This document shows positions 6,492 to 14,842 of a stretch of 64,000 bases of DNA, one piece after another. Under the pieces are notes generated by a model that did not search any database, was not told the origin of the DNA, and saw nothing but the letters and a program-made list of their open reading frames with translations. Origin of the DNA: Kaistia hirudinis (GTDB lineage Bacteria; Pseudomonadota; Alphaproteobacteria; Rhizobiales; Kaistiaceae); the NCBI RefSeq assembly GCF_014196455.1, contig NZ_JACIDS010000001.1:372001-436000 (forward strand), in the 5' to 3' direction. Position numbers and translations under genes: made by a program. How positions within the stretch are numbered: position 1 is the stretch's first letter; the number at the start of each line of letters is the position of its first letter.

Positions 6492-9230
6492 TCACGGCTC
6501 GTCCGGCCCGAACAGGCGCGTGCGACGCAGGATCGCCTTCTCGATTTCGAGGATCACCATCAGCGCCACGCCGGCGCCGATGATGACGAGGCCGTCGACC
6601 AGCGCGACCGGTCGCGTCTGGAAGAGGGCCTGCATCAGCGGCAGATAGGTGAAGGCGAACTGCGCCAGGACGACGACGACGAGGGCGGCCAGCACCGCCG
6701 GGGTGCCGAACAGGCCGCGGATCGTGAACGACGTCATGTGCAGGTAGCGCACGCTGAAGAGATAGGAGATCTCGAACACGACGATGGCGTTGACCACCAT
6801 CGTCCGGGCCGTGTCGAGCGGCAGGCCCTTGCCGAGCGCAAAGAAGAAGATCGCGAGGCCGCCGGCGGCGAACAGCACGGAGACCAGCAGGATCCGCCAG
6901 ACGAGGAAGGGCGAGAGCAAAGGCGCGGCGGCGGGACGCGGCTGGCGCCGCATCACGTCGGGCTCGGGCGGTTCGAAGGCGAGCGCGAGCCCGAGCGTGA
7001 CGCTCGTGATGAGGTTGATCCAGAGGATCTGGGCAGCCGCCATCGGCATGGTGAAACCCAGCAGGATCGCTGTCACGACGGTCAGGACCTCGCCGCCATT
7101 CGTCGGCAGCGTCCAGGAGATGACCTTGCGGATATTGTCATAGACCGTGCGCCCCTCATGCACGGCCGCGACGATGGAGACGAAGTTCTCGTCGAGCAGC
7201 ACCATCTCCGAGGCTTCCTTCGCCGCCTCGGTGCCCTTGCGGCCCATGGCGATGCCGACATCGGCCTGCTTGAGCGCCGGTGCGTCGTTCACGCCGTCGC
7301 CGGTCATGGCGACGATGGCGCCGTCGGCCTGCAAGGCGCGGACGATGCGCAGCTTGTGCTCCGGGCTGGTGCGGGCAAACACCGAGGTGGCTTCGGCGAG
7401 CGCGGTCAGCTGGTCGTCGGGCGTCGCGTCGATCTCCGCGCCGACCACAACCCGGCCGGCATCGGCGAGCCCCAGCTGCGCCGCGATGGCCGATGCAGTC
7501 GCCGCGTGGTCACCCGTGATCATCTTCACCGCGATGCCGGCCGAATGGCACTCGGCGATCGCCTGGATGACCTCCGCGCGCGGCGGATCGATGAATCCGA
7601 CCAGGCCGAGGAAGGTGAGGCCGTGCTCGACATCGGCCTGCGTGAGGCGCTCGCAGGCGGCGCCCGTCGGCAGGGCCGCGAAGCCGAGGATGCGCTCGCC
7701 TTCCGCCGCGGCGAGTGCGATCTCCCGTGTCCATTGGTCGATGTCGAGCGGCGCGTCACCGCTTGCCGTCGCCTCGTAGGCGCACATGGCGAGCACCCGT
7801 TCGGGTGCGCCCTTGACGAAGACCATGGTGGTGCCGTTGGCGGCCGTGTGCCGGCTCGCCATGTAGCGATACTGCGCGTCGAACGGGATTTCGTCGGAGC
7901 GGGGCCATTCGGCGCGGACATGCTCCGCGTCCAGCCCGGCCTTCATGGCGAGCGCGACGAGCGCGCCCTCCATTGGATCGCCGTTCACCACATGGCCGCC
8001 GCCCTGTGGCTTCAGATGCGCGTCATTGCAGAGCAGGGCGCAACGCAGGAGCGGCCCGGCCGCGTCGAGCGCCACCACGTCGTCGCCGCCGGCGGTGGTG
8101 AGCGTGCCGGCCGGGTCATAGCCGGATCCGGAGGCGAGCAGTGTGTAGCCTGCCGTGACGATGCGGCGGGCCGTCATTTCGTTGCGGGTCAGCGTGCCCG
8201 TCTTGTCGGAACAGATGACCGAGGTCGCGCCCAGCGTCTCGACGGCGGGGAGCCGGCGGATGATGGCATTGCGCCGCGCCATGCGCTGCACGCCGATCGC
8301 CAGCGTGATCGTGATCACGGCGGGGAGACCTTCGGGGATGGCGCCGACCGCCAGCGCCACCACCGCGATCAGCGCTTCGGTCCAGTCATGGTCGCGCACG
8401 AATACCGCGAAAGCGAAGACCAGCAGCGCGCCGCCGAAGGCCACCCAGGTGAAACGCCGGCCGAAGCGGTTCATCTGGCGCAGCAGCGGCGTCGTCATCT
8501 GCTCGACGCTCTCGATCAGGTGGCTGATCCGGCCGATCTCGGTGCGCCCGCCGGTCGCCACGACGACGCCCCTGCCTTGTCCGGCCGCGACCAGGGTTCC
8601 GGAAAAGGCCATGGAGACACGGTCGCCGAGCGGCGCATCCCGCGCGACGGGCGCCTCGTGCTTCTGCGCCGAGACGGATTCGCCGGTGAGCATCGCCTCG
8701 TCGACCAGCAGGCCGCGGGCGCGGACGAGGCGGATATCGGCCGGCACGCGGTCGCCGGCCTCGACCAGCACCACGTCGCCGGGAACGAGTTCCGCCACCG
8801 GCAGGCTGGTCCGCGTTCCGTCGCGCCAGACGGCCGCATGCGGCGCGATCATCTTGCGGATCGCGCCGAGCGCCTTCTCGGCCTTGCCCTCCTGCGCGAA
8901 GCCGACGATCGCGTTGATGAGAACAACAGCGATAATGACGGCTGCGTCGATCTGGTGGCCGAGCACGCCGGCCGCGACGGCCGAGACGAGCAGGAAATAG
9001 ATCAGCGTGTTGTTGAACTGGGCGAGGAACCGCAACAGCGGATGGCGGCTCGCCGCCTCGGGCAGCGCGTTCGGTCCGAACCGCGCCCGGCGGCGGGCCG
9101 CTTCGTCCGTCGAGAGCCCCTCGGTCCTCGTTTCGAGGCGCTGGAAGATGTCGTCGGCGGCAAGCGAATGCCACGCGGGCTCGCGTTCGTCGGCGCGCGC
9201 CCCGGGGGCCTGGGTCGGTTGTGCGTCCAT
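6492..9230 (-). CDS. Cation-transporting P-type ATPase (P2-like)
   Basis: A 912-residue P-type ATPase. Visible landmarks are the N-terminal cation-ATPase domain, actuator motif LTGES near 181-185, the M4 motif AIPEGLP near 298-303, the phosphorylated Asp in SDKTGTLTRNE near residue 342, and MTGDGVNDAP in the hinge. The layout matches P2 (Ca2+/Na+-type) pumps, but the M6 segment reads NLITSVTLGLALAFEP, with Ser where the sarcoplasmic Ca2+ pump has an ion-binding Asp (NLVTDG), so the ion is uncertain. A TTG at 9269 opens a longer frame, but the ATG at 9230 begins the natural acidic N-terminus. It is monocistronic. Confidence 0.9.
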   Translation of the reverse strand: MDAQPTQAPGARADEREPAWHSLAADDIFQRLETRTEGLSTDEAARRRARFGPNALPEAASRHPLLRFLAQFNNTLIYFLLVSAVAAGVLGHQIDAAVIIAVVLINAIVGFAQEGKAEKALGAIRKMIAPHAAVWRDGTRTSLPVAELVPGDVVLVEAGDRVPADIRLVRARGLLVDEAMLTGESVSAQKHEAPVARDAPLGDRVSMAFSGTLVAAGQGRGVVVATGGRTEIGRISHLIESVEQMTTPLLRQMNRFGRRFTWVAFGGALLVFAFAVFVRDHDWTEALIAVVALAVGAIPEGLPAVITITLAIGVQRMARRNAIIRRLPAVETLGATSVICSDKTGTLTRNEMTARRIVTAGYTLLASGSGYDPAGTLTTAGGDDVVALDAAGPLLRCALLCNDAHLKPQGGGHVVNGDPMEGALVALAMKAGLDAEHVRAEWPRSDEIPFDAQYRYMASRHTAANGTTMVFVKGAPERVLAMCAYEATASGDAPLDIDQWTREIALAAAEGERILGFAALPTGAACERLTQADVEHGLTFLGLVGFIDPPRAEVIQAIAECHSAGIAVKMITGDHAATASAIAAQLGLADAGRVVVGAEIDATPDDQLTALAEATSVFARTSPEHKLRIVRALQADGAIVAMTGDGVNDAPALKQADVGIAMGRKGTEAAKEASEMVLLDENFVSIVAAVHEGRTVYDNIRKVISWTLPTNGGEVLTVVTAILLGFTMPMAAAQILWINLITSVTLGLALAFEPPEPDVMRRQPRPAAAPLLSPFLVWRILLVSVLFAAGGLAIFFFALGKGLPLDTARTMVVNAIVVFEISYLFSVRYLHMTSFTIRGLFGTPAVLAALVVVVLAQFAFTYLPLMQALFQTRPVALVDGLVIIGAGVALMVILEIEKAILRRTRLFGPDEP

Positions 9231-9319
9231 CTCGGCGTGTATTGGACGGCACGCGGCCGGTCGATGCAACCTTTAAGGCGGGCTTATCGCTCCCCTATCC
9301 GCGCGGAATGGCCCCGCGG

Positions 9320-10378
9320 TCAACCGAAGCTCAGCTGCACCTTGATCGAGCGGTCCTTGTCGGCGGCAAGATCGAAGGCCTCGACCGCGCGTTCGAGCGG
9401 CAAGATGGCCGAGAGGAGGGGCGTCACGTCGACGAGACCCTCGGAGATGAAGCGCACGGCGGTGGCGAATTCGGGATGGAAGCGGAAGCTGCCGCGCATC
9501 TCGATCTCCTTGCCGACGAGGCCGGAGATCGGCAGCGCGACCTCGCCGCCCTGGCCGACCTGCACCAGCACGCCTTGCGGGCGCAGCACGGGGAGGGCGG
9601 CGAGGATGGCGGCCGGACTGCCCGAGGCCTCGAACGCGACGTCGAACTCTCCCTTATTGGCGGCGTAAGGCGCGAGCGCATCGGGATCGGCCGAGAGGTT
9701 GAAGGCATGGTCGGCGCCGATGGCGCGCGCCTTGGCGAGCGGCGCCTCGCGAATATCGGTGACGATGATCTCGCCTGCGCCGGCGCGCCGGGCCGCGATG
9801 ACGAGGAGGAGCCCGATCGGGCCGGACCCGGTCACGAGGATGCGCTTGCCGAGCAGCGAGCCGGCGCGCGAGACGGCATGCAGGCAGACCGCGAGCGGCT
9901 CGGCGAAGGCCGCCTGCTCCAGCGAGACATGGTCGGGGATCGGGACGGCCTGGGCGGCCATGCAGACGATCCGCTCGGCGAAGCCGCCCTGCACATGCGG
10001 CGTCCGCATGGCGCTGCCATAGAAGCGCATGTCGAGGCATTGCTGCGGCAATCCGGCGAGGCAATAGCGGCAATGGCCGCAGGGCAGGCTCGGATTGACC
10101 GCCACCTTCTGTCCGGGCGAAAGACCGCTGACGCCGGCGCCGATCTCGGAGACCGTCCCGGCAAGCTCGTGGCCGAGAACCATCGGCTCCTTGAGACGCA
10201 CCGTGCCGAAGCCTCCATGCAGATAGTAGTGCAGGTCGGAGCCGCAGATGCCGCCATTGGTGATCTTGACCGCGACCTGCCCGGGGCCGGCGGGGCTAAG
10301 CGCGCGCCGTTCCACGCGGAGGTCGCGCGGCGCGTGGATCACCGCCGCGCGCACCTCGTCCGAAGCCTGAACCGTCAT
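9320..10378 (-). CDS. idnD: L-idonate 5-dehydrogenase-like zinc alcohol dehydrogenase
   Basis: A 352-residue medium-chain zinc-dependent dehydrogenase. It shows the catalytic-zinc start GGICGSDLHYY near residue 45, the GHE motif near 70, the structural-zinc cysteines CGHCRYCLAGLPQQC near 99-113, and a Rossmann GSGPIGLL near 180. It is closest in style to L-idonate 5-dehydrogenases, which interconvert L-idonate and 5-ketogluconate; related polyol dehydrogenases cannot be excluded. The ATG at 10378 has a strong GGGGAGGA site. It is divergent from an SDR of the gluconate 5-dehydrogenase type, the usual enzyme partner. Cytoplasmic. Confidence 0.75.
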   Translation of the reverse strand: MTVQASDEVRAAVIHAPRDLRVERRALSPAGPGQVAVKITNGGICGSDLHYYLHGGFGTVRLKEPMVLGHELAGTVSEIGAGVSGLSPGQKVAVNPSLPCGHCRYCLAGLPQQCLDMRFYGSAMRTPHVQGGFAERIVCMAAQAVPIPDHVSLEQAAFAEPLAVCLHAVSRAGSLLGKRILVTGSGPIGLLLVIAARRAGAGEIIVTDIREAPLAKARAIGADHAFNLSADPDALAPYAANKGEFDVAFEASGSPAAILAALPVLRPQGVLVQVGQGGEVALPISGLVGKEIEMRGSFRFHPEFATAVRFISEGLVDVTPLLSAILPLERAVEAFDLAADKDRSIKVQLSFG

Positions 10379-10645
10379 GCGATATCCTCCCCGCCGCTTT
10401 CCTCGGTCCGCACCAGGGCGAGCGCTGGAACGCTGCGCCGGGCGGTTCGGCAGGACAATGCCACCACCACCCGGCTGAGGACATGCCCAATCGGCGGCCG
10501 GCGACGACTTTCGCGCTGGTCAGCGCGCGGTGCTGCCGCTAATCATCGCTGCTCGGCAGGCGCGGCCCCGGATCTCGGGAGGAGGGCGGCGCCCGGCTCA
10601 CGATCAACAGGAAGGCGGCGCCGGAGCCGCCCGGGGGAGGATGGC

Positions 10646-11413
10646 ATGGCGACGAAACTCTTCGATCTGACCGGGCGCACGGCGCTGATCACCGGCTCCA
10701 GCCGCGGCATCGGCTTCGCGATCGCGCGCGGTCTCGCGGAGGCGGGCGCGCATGTCGTGCTGAACAGCCGTGACGGCGCGGCGGTCGATGCGGCGCGCGA
10801 CGCGCTGCGGCTCGACGAACTCTCCGCGTCGGGCTTCGCCTTCGACGTGACGGATCCCGAGGCTGTGGGCGCGGCGGTGGACGAGATCGAGCAGCGCGTC
10901 GGCCCGATCGACATCCTCGTCAACAATGCCGGCCTGCAGAAGCGCATGCCGCTGGTCGATTTCCCGCTCGACGACTGGAAGCGCGTGCTCGAAACCAATA
11001 TCGACGCGCCGTTCATCGTCGGGCAGGCCGTGGCGCGGCGCATGATCCCGCGCGGGCGCGGCAAGATCATCAATATCTGTTCGGTGACGAGCGAGCTCGG
11101 CCGGGCGACGATCGCGCCCTATACCGCCTCGAAGGGCGCCGTGAAGATGCTGACCAAGGCGATGTGCGCCGAATGGGCCAAGCACGGGCTCAACGTCAAC
11201 GGCATCGGTCCTGGCTGGTTCAAGACCGAGCTGAACAAGGCGCTGGTCGAGAGCGAGAGCTTCCACGCCTGGCTCGTGCAGCGCGCGCCGATGGCCCGCT
11301 GGGGCGAGCTCGAGGAACTGGCCGGCGCGGCGATCTTCCTCGCCTCGGACGCGGCCAGCTATGTCAACGGCCACATCCTCTATGTCGATGGCGGCGTGAC
11401 CGCGGTCGTCTGA
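10646..11413 (+). CDS. idnO: Gluconate 5-dehydrogenase-like SDR
   Basis: A 255-residue short-chain dehydrogenase. The cofactor loop TGSSRGIG is at about 16-23, NNAG near 91, and the Tyr-Lys pair in YTASKGA near 158-164, preceded by the catalytic Ser in ICSVTSE. IdnO/Gno enzymes reduce 5-keto-D-gluconate to gluconate. The C-terminus ends in the usual YVDGGVTAVV. The ATG at 10646 is preceded by GGGGGAGG. Divergence from the idnD-like gene supports an idonate/ketogluconate-type route, but both could serve another polyol or acid delivered by the transporter that follows. Confidence 0.8.
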   Translation: MATKLFDLTGRTALITGSSRGIGFAIARGLAEAGAHVVLNSRDGAAVDAARDALRLDELSASGFAFDVTDPEAVGAAVDEIEQRVGPIDILVNNAGLQKRMPLVDFPLDDWKRVLETNIDAPFIVGQAVARRMIPRGRGKIINICSVTSELGRATIAPYTASKGAVKMLTKAMCAEWAKHGLNVNGIGPGWFKTELNKALVESESFHAWLVQRAPMARWGELEELAGAAIFLASDAASYVNGHILYVDGGVTAVV

Positions 11414-11438
11414 CGACGCGATCGGCCCGGACGGAATG

Positions 11439-11466
11439 ATCGAACGGCGCTGAGGGGCCGTTCGAT
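11439..11466 (+). terminator. Stem-loop after the idnO-like gene
   Basis: A perfect 10-bp stem, ATCGAACGGC / GCCGTTCGAT, with an 8-nt loop, beginning 26 bp after the idnO-like stop. There is no T-tract, so it may be a weak or factor-assisted terminator, or an RNA end-protecting hairpin separating this gene from the transporter operon. Confidence 0.45.
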
Positions 11467-11499
11467 TGCCGCTGTAGCAAATCATTCGCGATGTAGCGC

Positions 11500-11509
11500 T
11501 CCATATGGA
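11500..11509. promoter_or_regulatory. Palindrome upstream of the transporter/mtnK operon
   Basis: The perfect palindrome TCCATATGGA sits 131 bp before the binding-protein ATG, in the only AT-richer stretch of this gap. A second dyad, GTTC-N4-GAAC, follows about 30 bp downstream. Both resemble repressor half-site arrangements; no regulator is encoded nearby, so the assignment is tentative. Confidence 0.3.
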
Positions 11510-11640
11510 ATGGATTTGTTGATTTGCCGGTTCATTGGAACGGCATGCGTCGATGGAATCCACGCGGCGGACGATACTCGCTTCCGAAATCGGGAAACAT
11601 CGGCCTGCGGCACAAGCGGGCGATGGAAGGAGACGGTGGG

Positions 11641-12972
11641 ATGACGGATACGGTGAATTTCGGACGCGGCGGGCTGAGCCGCCGGCGCTTCCTCCTGGCG
11701 AGCGCCGCCGGCGCGGCGCTGCCGCTCGTCGGCAAGGCGGGCGCGGCCTTCGCGGCCGACAAGCCGCTGGCGGGCCAGTCGCTGAACCTCTTGATCATCC
11801 AGTCGCATGCCGTCACCGGCAAGAAGCTCGCCGAGGATTTCGAGGCGGCGACGGGCGCCAAGGTCAATGTGACGATCGTCCCCTATGACCAGGTGGGCGC
11901 CAAGGCGACGCTCGACGTCCAGTCCGGCGTCAACGAGTTCGACGTGCTCGACTACTGGTACACCAATATCGGCCAGCTCGCCGAGGACGGCATTGCGGAA
12001 GACGTGACCGCATGGATCGAGCGCGACAAGGAGCAGATCCAGCCGGACGACTACATCCCGCTGATCTACGACACCTACACGCTCTACGACGGCAAGCGTT
12101 ACGGCCTGCCCTATGACGGCGACTCGCATCTCCTGTTCTACAACAAGGAGATTCTCGACCGGAACGGCGTCGCCGTCCCGACGACCTGGGACGAATACCA
12201 GGCGGCGATCAAGAAGATCACCGAAGCCGAAGCGAAGAACGGCATCTATGGCGCGGCCGTGCTCGGTGGCAAGGCGCCGATCATCATCGGTTCCAGCTAC
12301 GCCAACCGTCTCGCCGGCTTCGGCGGCACGTTCCTGAACGAGGATGGCAGCTCGGCGCTCGACAAGCCGGCGGCGCTCGAGGCCGCGAAGGCCCTCGTCG
12401 CGACCAATCCCTATGCGCTCCCGACCCCGCTCGAGACGCGCTTCGAGGAAGGCCTCCCGGCGTTCCTCGGCGGCAAGGTCGGCTTCATCGAGTTCTGGAG
12501 CGATCTCGGCGTCTATGCGCAGGACCCGAAGGGTTCCAAGATCGTCGACAAGTGGGGCGTGACGCGCATCCCGGTCGGCGGCAGCAACAAGGATCCGCGC
12601 CTCGCCCTCAACGCCGGCTTCGCCTTCGCCGTCTCCTCGGGCTCGAAGAAGAAGGAAGCGGCCTGGGAGCTGATCAAGTTCGCCGCCAGCCCGAAGTATC
12701 AGGAAGAGCTGATCACGCTGACCGGCTCGGGTATCGATCCGGACCGCAAGTCGCTGCTCTACTCCGAGAAGTACAAGGCCTTCGCGCCGCAGGTGCAGGC
12801 GGCGCTCGCCGGCGCTCTGGAGAACGCGCTGCCCTGGCCGACCACGCCGGCAACGCCGAAGCTGCAGCAGGCGCTGGCCGACGAACTCGCCCTGGCGCTC
12901 GCCGGGACGAAGACGCCGGAGCAGGCCATCGCCGACGCCCACGCCGCCTGGCAGCAGATCATCGGCTCGTAA
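11641..12972 (+). CDS. ABC transporter extracellular solute-binding protein (family 1, Tat signal)
   Basis: A 443-residue periplasmic binding protein. The N-terminus has a twin-arginine motif SRRRFLLASAAG followed by a hydrophobic core and AFAADKP, indicating Tat export. The rest has the family-1 solute-binding fold (NLLIIQSHAVTGKK start, conserved YGLPYDGD segment). The ATG at 11641 is preceded by GGAGACGGTGGG; an in-frame ATG 18 bp upstream is possible. It is the first gene of an operon with two permeases, mtnK, mtnC and a GlpD-like gene. Substrate unknown; the kinases and dehydrogenases nearby point to a pentose-, polyol- or sugar-acid-like ligand. Confidence 0.88.
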   Translation: MTDTVNFGRGGLSRRRFLLASAAGAALPLVGKAGAAFAADKPLAGQSLNLLIIQSHAVTGKKLAEDFEAATGAKVNVTIVPYDQVGAKATLDVQSGVNEFDVLDYWYTNIGQLAEDGIAEDVTAWIERDKEQIQPDDYIPLIYDTYTLYDGKRYGLPYDGDSHLLFYNKEILDRNGVAVPTTWDEYQAAIKKITEAEAKNGIYGAAVLGGKAPIIIGSSYANRLAGFGGTFLNEDGSSALDKPAALEAAKALVATNPYALPTPLETRFEEGLPAFLGGKVGFIEFWSDLGVYAQDPKGSKIVDKWGVTRIPVGGSNKDPRLALNAGFAFAVSSGSKKKEAAWELIKFAASPKYQEELITLTGSGIDPDRKSLLYSEKYKAFAPQVQAALAGALENALPWPTTPATPKLQQALADELALALAGTKTPEQAIADAHAAWQQIIGS

Positions 12973-12992
12973 GCCGCGTCAGACACGAAAAT

Positions 12993-13016
12993 CCCGCCCG
13001 CTTCCCAGCGGGCGGG
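12993..13016 (+). terminator. Intercistronic stem-loop after the binding-protein gene
   Basis: A perfect 9-bp GC stem (CCCGCCCGC / GCGGGCGGG) with a 6-nt loop, preceded by AAAA and followed by only three T residues. It begins 20 bp after the binding-protein stop. The likely job is partial termination or 3'-end protection that keeps binding protein more abundant than the membrane subunits. Confidence 0.6.
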
Positions 13017-13054
13017 TTTGCCATTTGAGACGGTTCGTGGTGCGGGAGTATCGA

Positions 13055-14005
13055 TTGAGCAGCATATCGTTCAGCGAGGCAGCCTTGCGCCCATCCGTTT
13101 CGAGCCGCGCAGAGACGCGCGTGCCATCCGAGCTGCGCCGCTTCTACAAGGCGCTGTGGGTGGCGCCGCTCGTTTTCGCGCTCATCGTCACGACGCTCTA
13201 TCCGACGATCTTCCTGATCGCGCTCGCGACGACCAAGAGCACGCTCGGCAAGCCATTCCGCTCGTTCGTCGGCCTCAAGAACATCACCGGCTCGCTCACC
13301 GATGCCGCGTTCCAGCTGACCGTGGTCAAGGGCGTCGCCTTCGCCTTCGCCTCGGCCATTGTCGAGATCGTCGTCGGCTTCGCGCTCGCCTGCCTGTTCG
13401 TCGCGTTGATGAAGGCCGGCCGCTATCTGCTCATCGTCGTGCTGCTGCCCTTGATGACGCCGCCGGTTATGGTCGGCGTCGCCTGGAAGCTGATCCTCGC
13501 GCCTTCGGGCGGCCTGCTGAACGGCGTGCTCATGAATATGGGCATCACCGACGCGCCGATCTCGTTCCTGGCGACGCCCGTGCCGGCCTGGCTCTCGATC
13601 GGCATCGCCGACCTCTGGCAATGGGTGCCCTTCGTCACGATCCTCTGCTTCGCCGCGCTGGTCAGCCTGCCGGAGGGCGTGCACGAGGCCTCGCTGATCG
13701 ACGGCGCCGGCCCGTGGCAGCGTCTGCGCCACATCACGCTGCCGCTCGTCGCCGCGCCGCTCGCCTCGATCTTCCTCCTGAAGCTGATCATCGGCTTCAA
13801 GCTGTTCGATCTCGTCTATGTCCTCACCTTCGGCGGGCCGGGCCTGACGACGACCACGGCGACCTTCTCGATCTGGCGCCTGGCGCTCGAGCAGTTCGAC
13901 GTCGGCAAGGCGGCGGCGCAGACGCTGATCTATGCGATCGTCATCGGCATCGTGACGATTCCCGTCGTGCGGCTGCATCGCTGGGCTTCGGAGCATTATT
14001 CATGA
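13055..14005 (+). CDS. Sugar-type ABC transporter permease 1
   Basis: A 316-residue MalF/UgpA-like inner-membrane permease with about six membrane segments and the ATPase-docking EAA loop EASLIDGAG near residue 215. No ATG is usable; the TTG at 13055 has GGGAG at 6-nt spacing and is preferred over the TTG at 13025, which lies immediately after the hairpin. The stop overlaps the ATG of the second permease by 4 bp. No ATP-binding subunit is encoded in the operon within this window. Confidence 0.85.
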   Translation: MSSISFSEAALRPSVSSRAETRVPSELRRFYKALWVAPLVFALIVTTLYPTIFLIALATTKSTLGKPFRSFVGLKNITGSLTDAAFQLTVVKGVAFAFASAIVEIVVGFALACLFVALMKAGRYLLIVVLLPLMTPPVMVGVAWKLILAPSGGLLNGVLMNMGITDAPISFLATPVPAWLSIGIADLWQWVPFVTILCFAALVSLPEGVHEASLIDGAGPWQRLRHITLPLVAAPLASIFLLKLIIGFKLFDLVYVLTFGGPGLTTTTATFSIWRLALEQFDVGKAAAQTLIYAIVIGIVTIPVVRLHRWASEHYS

Positions 14006-14817
14006 CCCGCCCCTCGACCCGCGCCCTGCAGATCCTCGCGGCGGCGGTCGCCGTCACCTTCTTCCTGCTGCCGCTCGCCTATCTCCTGTCGGTCTCGTTC
14101 AAGCGCAAGGACGACGTGCTGAGCGGGAATTTCCTGCCGACCGACCCGACGCTCGCCAACTGGCCGGCGGCGTTCGAATCGACCTCGCTGACGACGTTCA
14201 TCTTCAATTCCGTGGTGATCTCCGTCTTCGCGGGGCTTGTGACCATCGCCATCACCCTGCCGGCCTCCTATGCGATGATCCGCCTCGGCATCGGCAAGAA
14301 GGCGCTGCCGCAGGTGACGCTGGCGAGCTATGTCGCGCCGCCGATCGTCGGCCTGATCCCGTTCTTCTTCCTGCTCAAGACGGTCGGTCTGCTCAACACC
14401 TATCCCGGCCTGATCCTGATCTATGGCTTCCTGAACATTCCCGTCGCGTTCTGGCTGCTGACGCCGTTCCTGCGCCGCGTGCCGGCCGAGATCGAGGAGG
14501 CGGCGGCGCTCGATGGCGCGGGGCGGCTGCGGACGCTCGTCTCCGTCGTCGCGCCGATGATCGCGCCGGGCATCGCGGCGACCACGATCATCGTCGTCAT
14601 CCTGACCTTCAACGAGTTCCTGCTCGCTTCCGGACTGACGCTCTCCGACGGCATGCGCACGCTGACCGTCGGCATCTCGCTGTTCCAGGGCGACCGTCTG
14701 GTCAATTTCGGCCAGATGGCCGCCGCTTCGCTCGCCGGCATCCTGCCGATCTATGTCATCGCGCTCCTGATGCAGAAGCACCTCGTCCAGGGGCTTGCGC
14801 ATGGCGGCGTAAAATGA
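14002..14817 (+). CDS. Sugar-type ABC transporter permease 2
   Basis: A 271-residue MalG/UgpE-like permease. It has six predicted membrane segments and an EAA loop EIEEAAALDGAG near residues 165-176. It starts inside the stop codon of the first permease (ATGA overlap), so the two are translationally coupled and form the transmembrane channel for the upstream binding protein. The mtnK gene follows after 25 bp with its own GGGAGG ribosome site. Confidence 0.9.
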   Translation: MTRPSTRALQILAAAVAVTFFLLPLAYLLSVSFKRKDDVLSGNFLPTDPTLANWPAAFESTSLTTFIFNSVVISVFAGLVTIAITLPASYAMIRLGIGKKALPQVTLASYVAPPIVGLIPFFFLLKTVGLLNTYPGLILIYGFLNIPVAFWLLTPFLRRVPAEIEEAAALDGAGRLRTLVSVVAPMIAPGIAATTIIVVILTFNEFLLASGLTLSDGMRTLTVGISLFQGDRLVNFGQMAAASLAGILPIYVIALLMQKHLVQGLAHGGVK

Positions 14818-14842
14818 TGACAAGACGCGATCGGGAGGCTCC

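Noticed and set aside
6738-9668. 976-codon plus-strand ORF opposite the P-type ATPase
   Set aside because: Antisense shadow with low-complexity charged composition; the P-type ATPase on the other strand is unambiguous.
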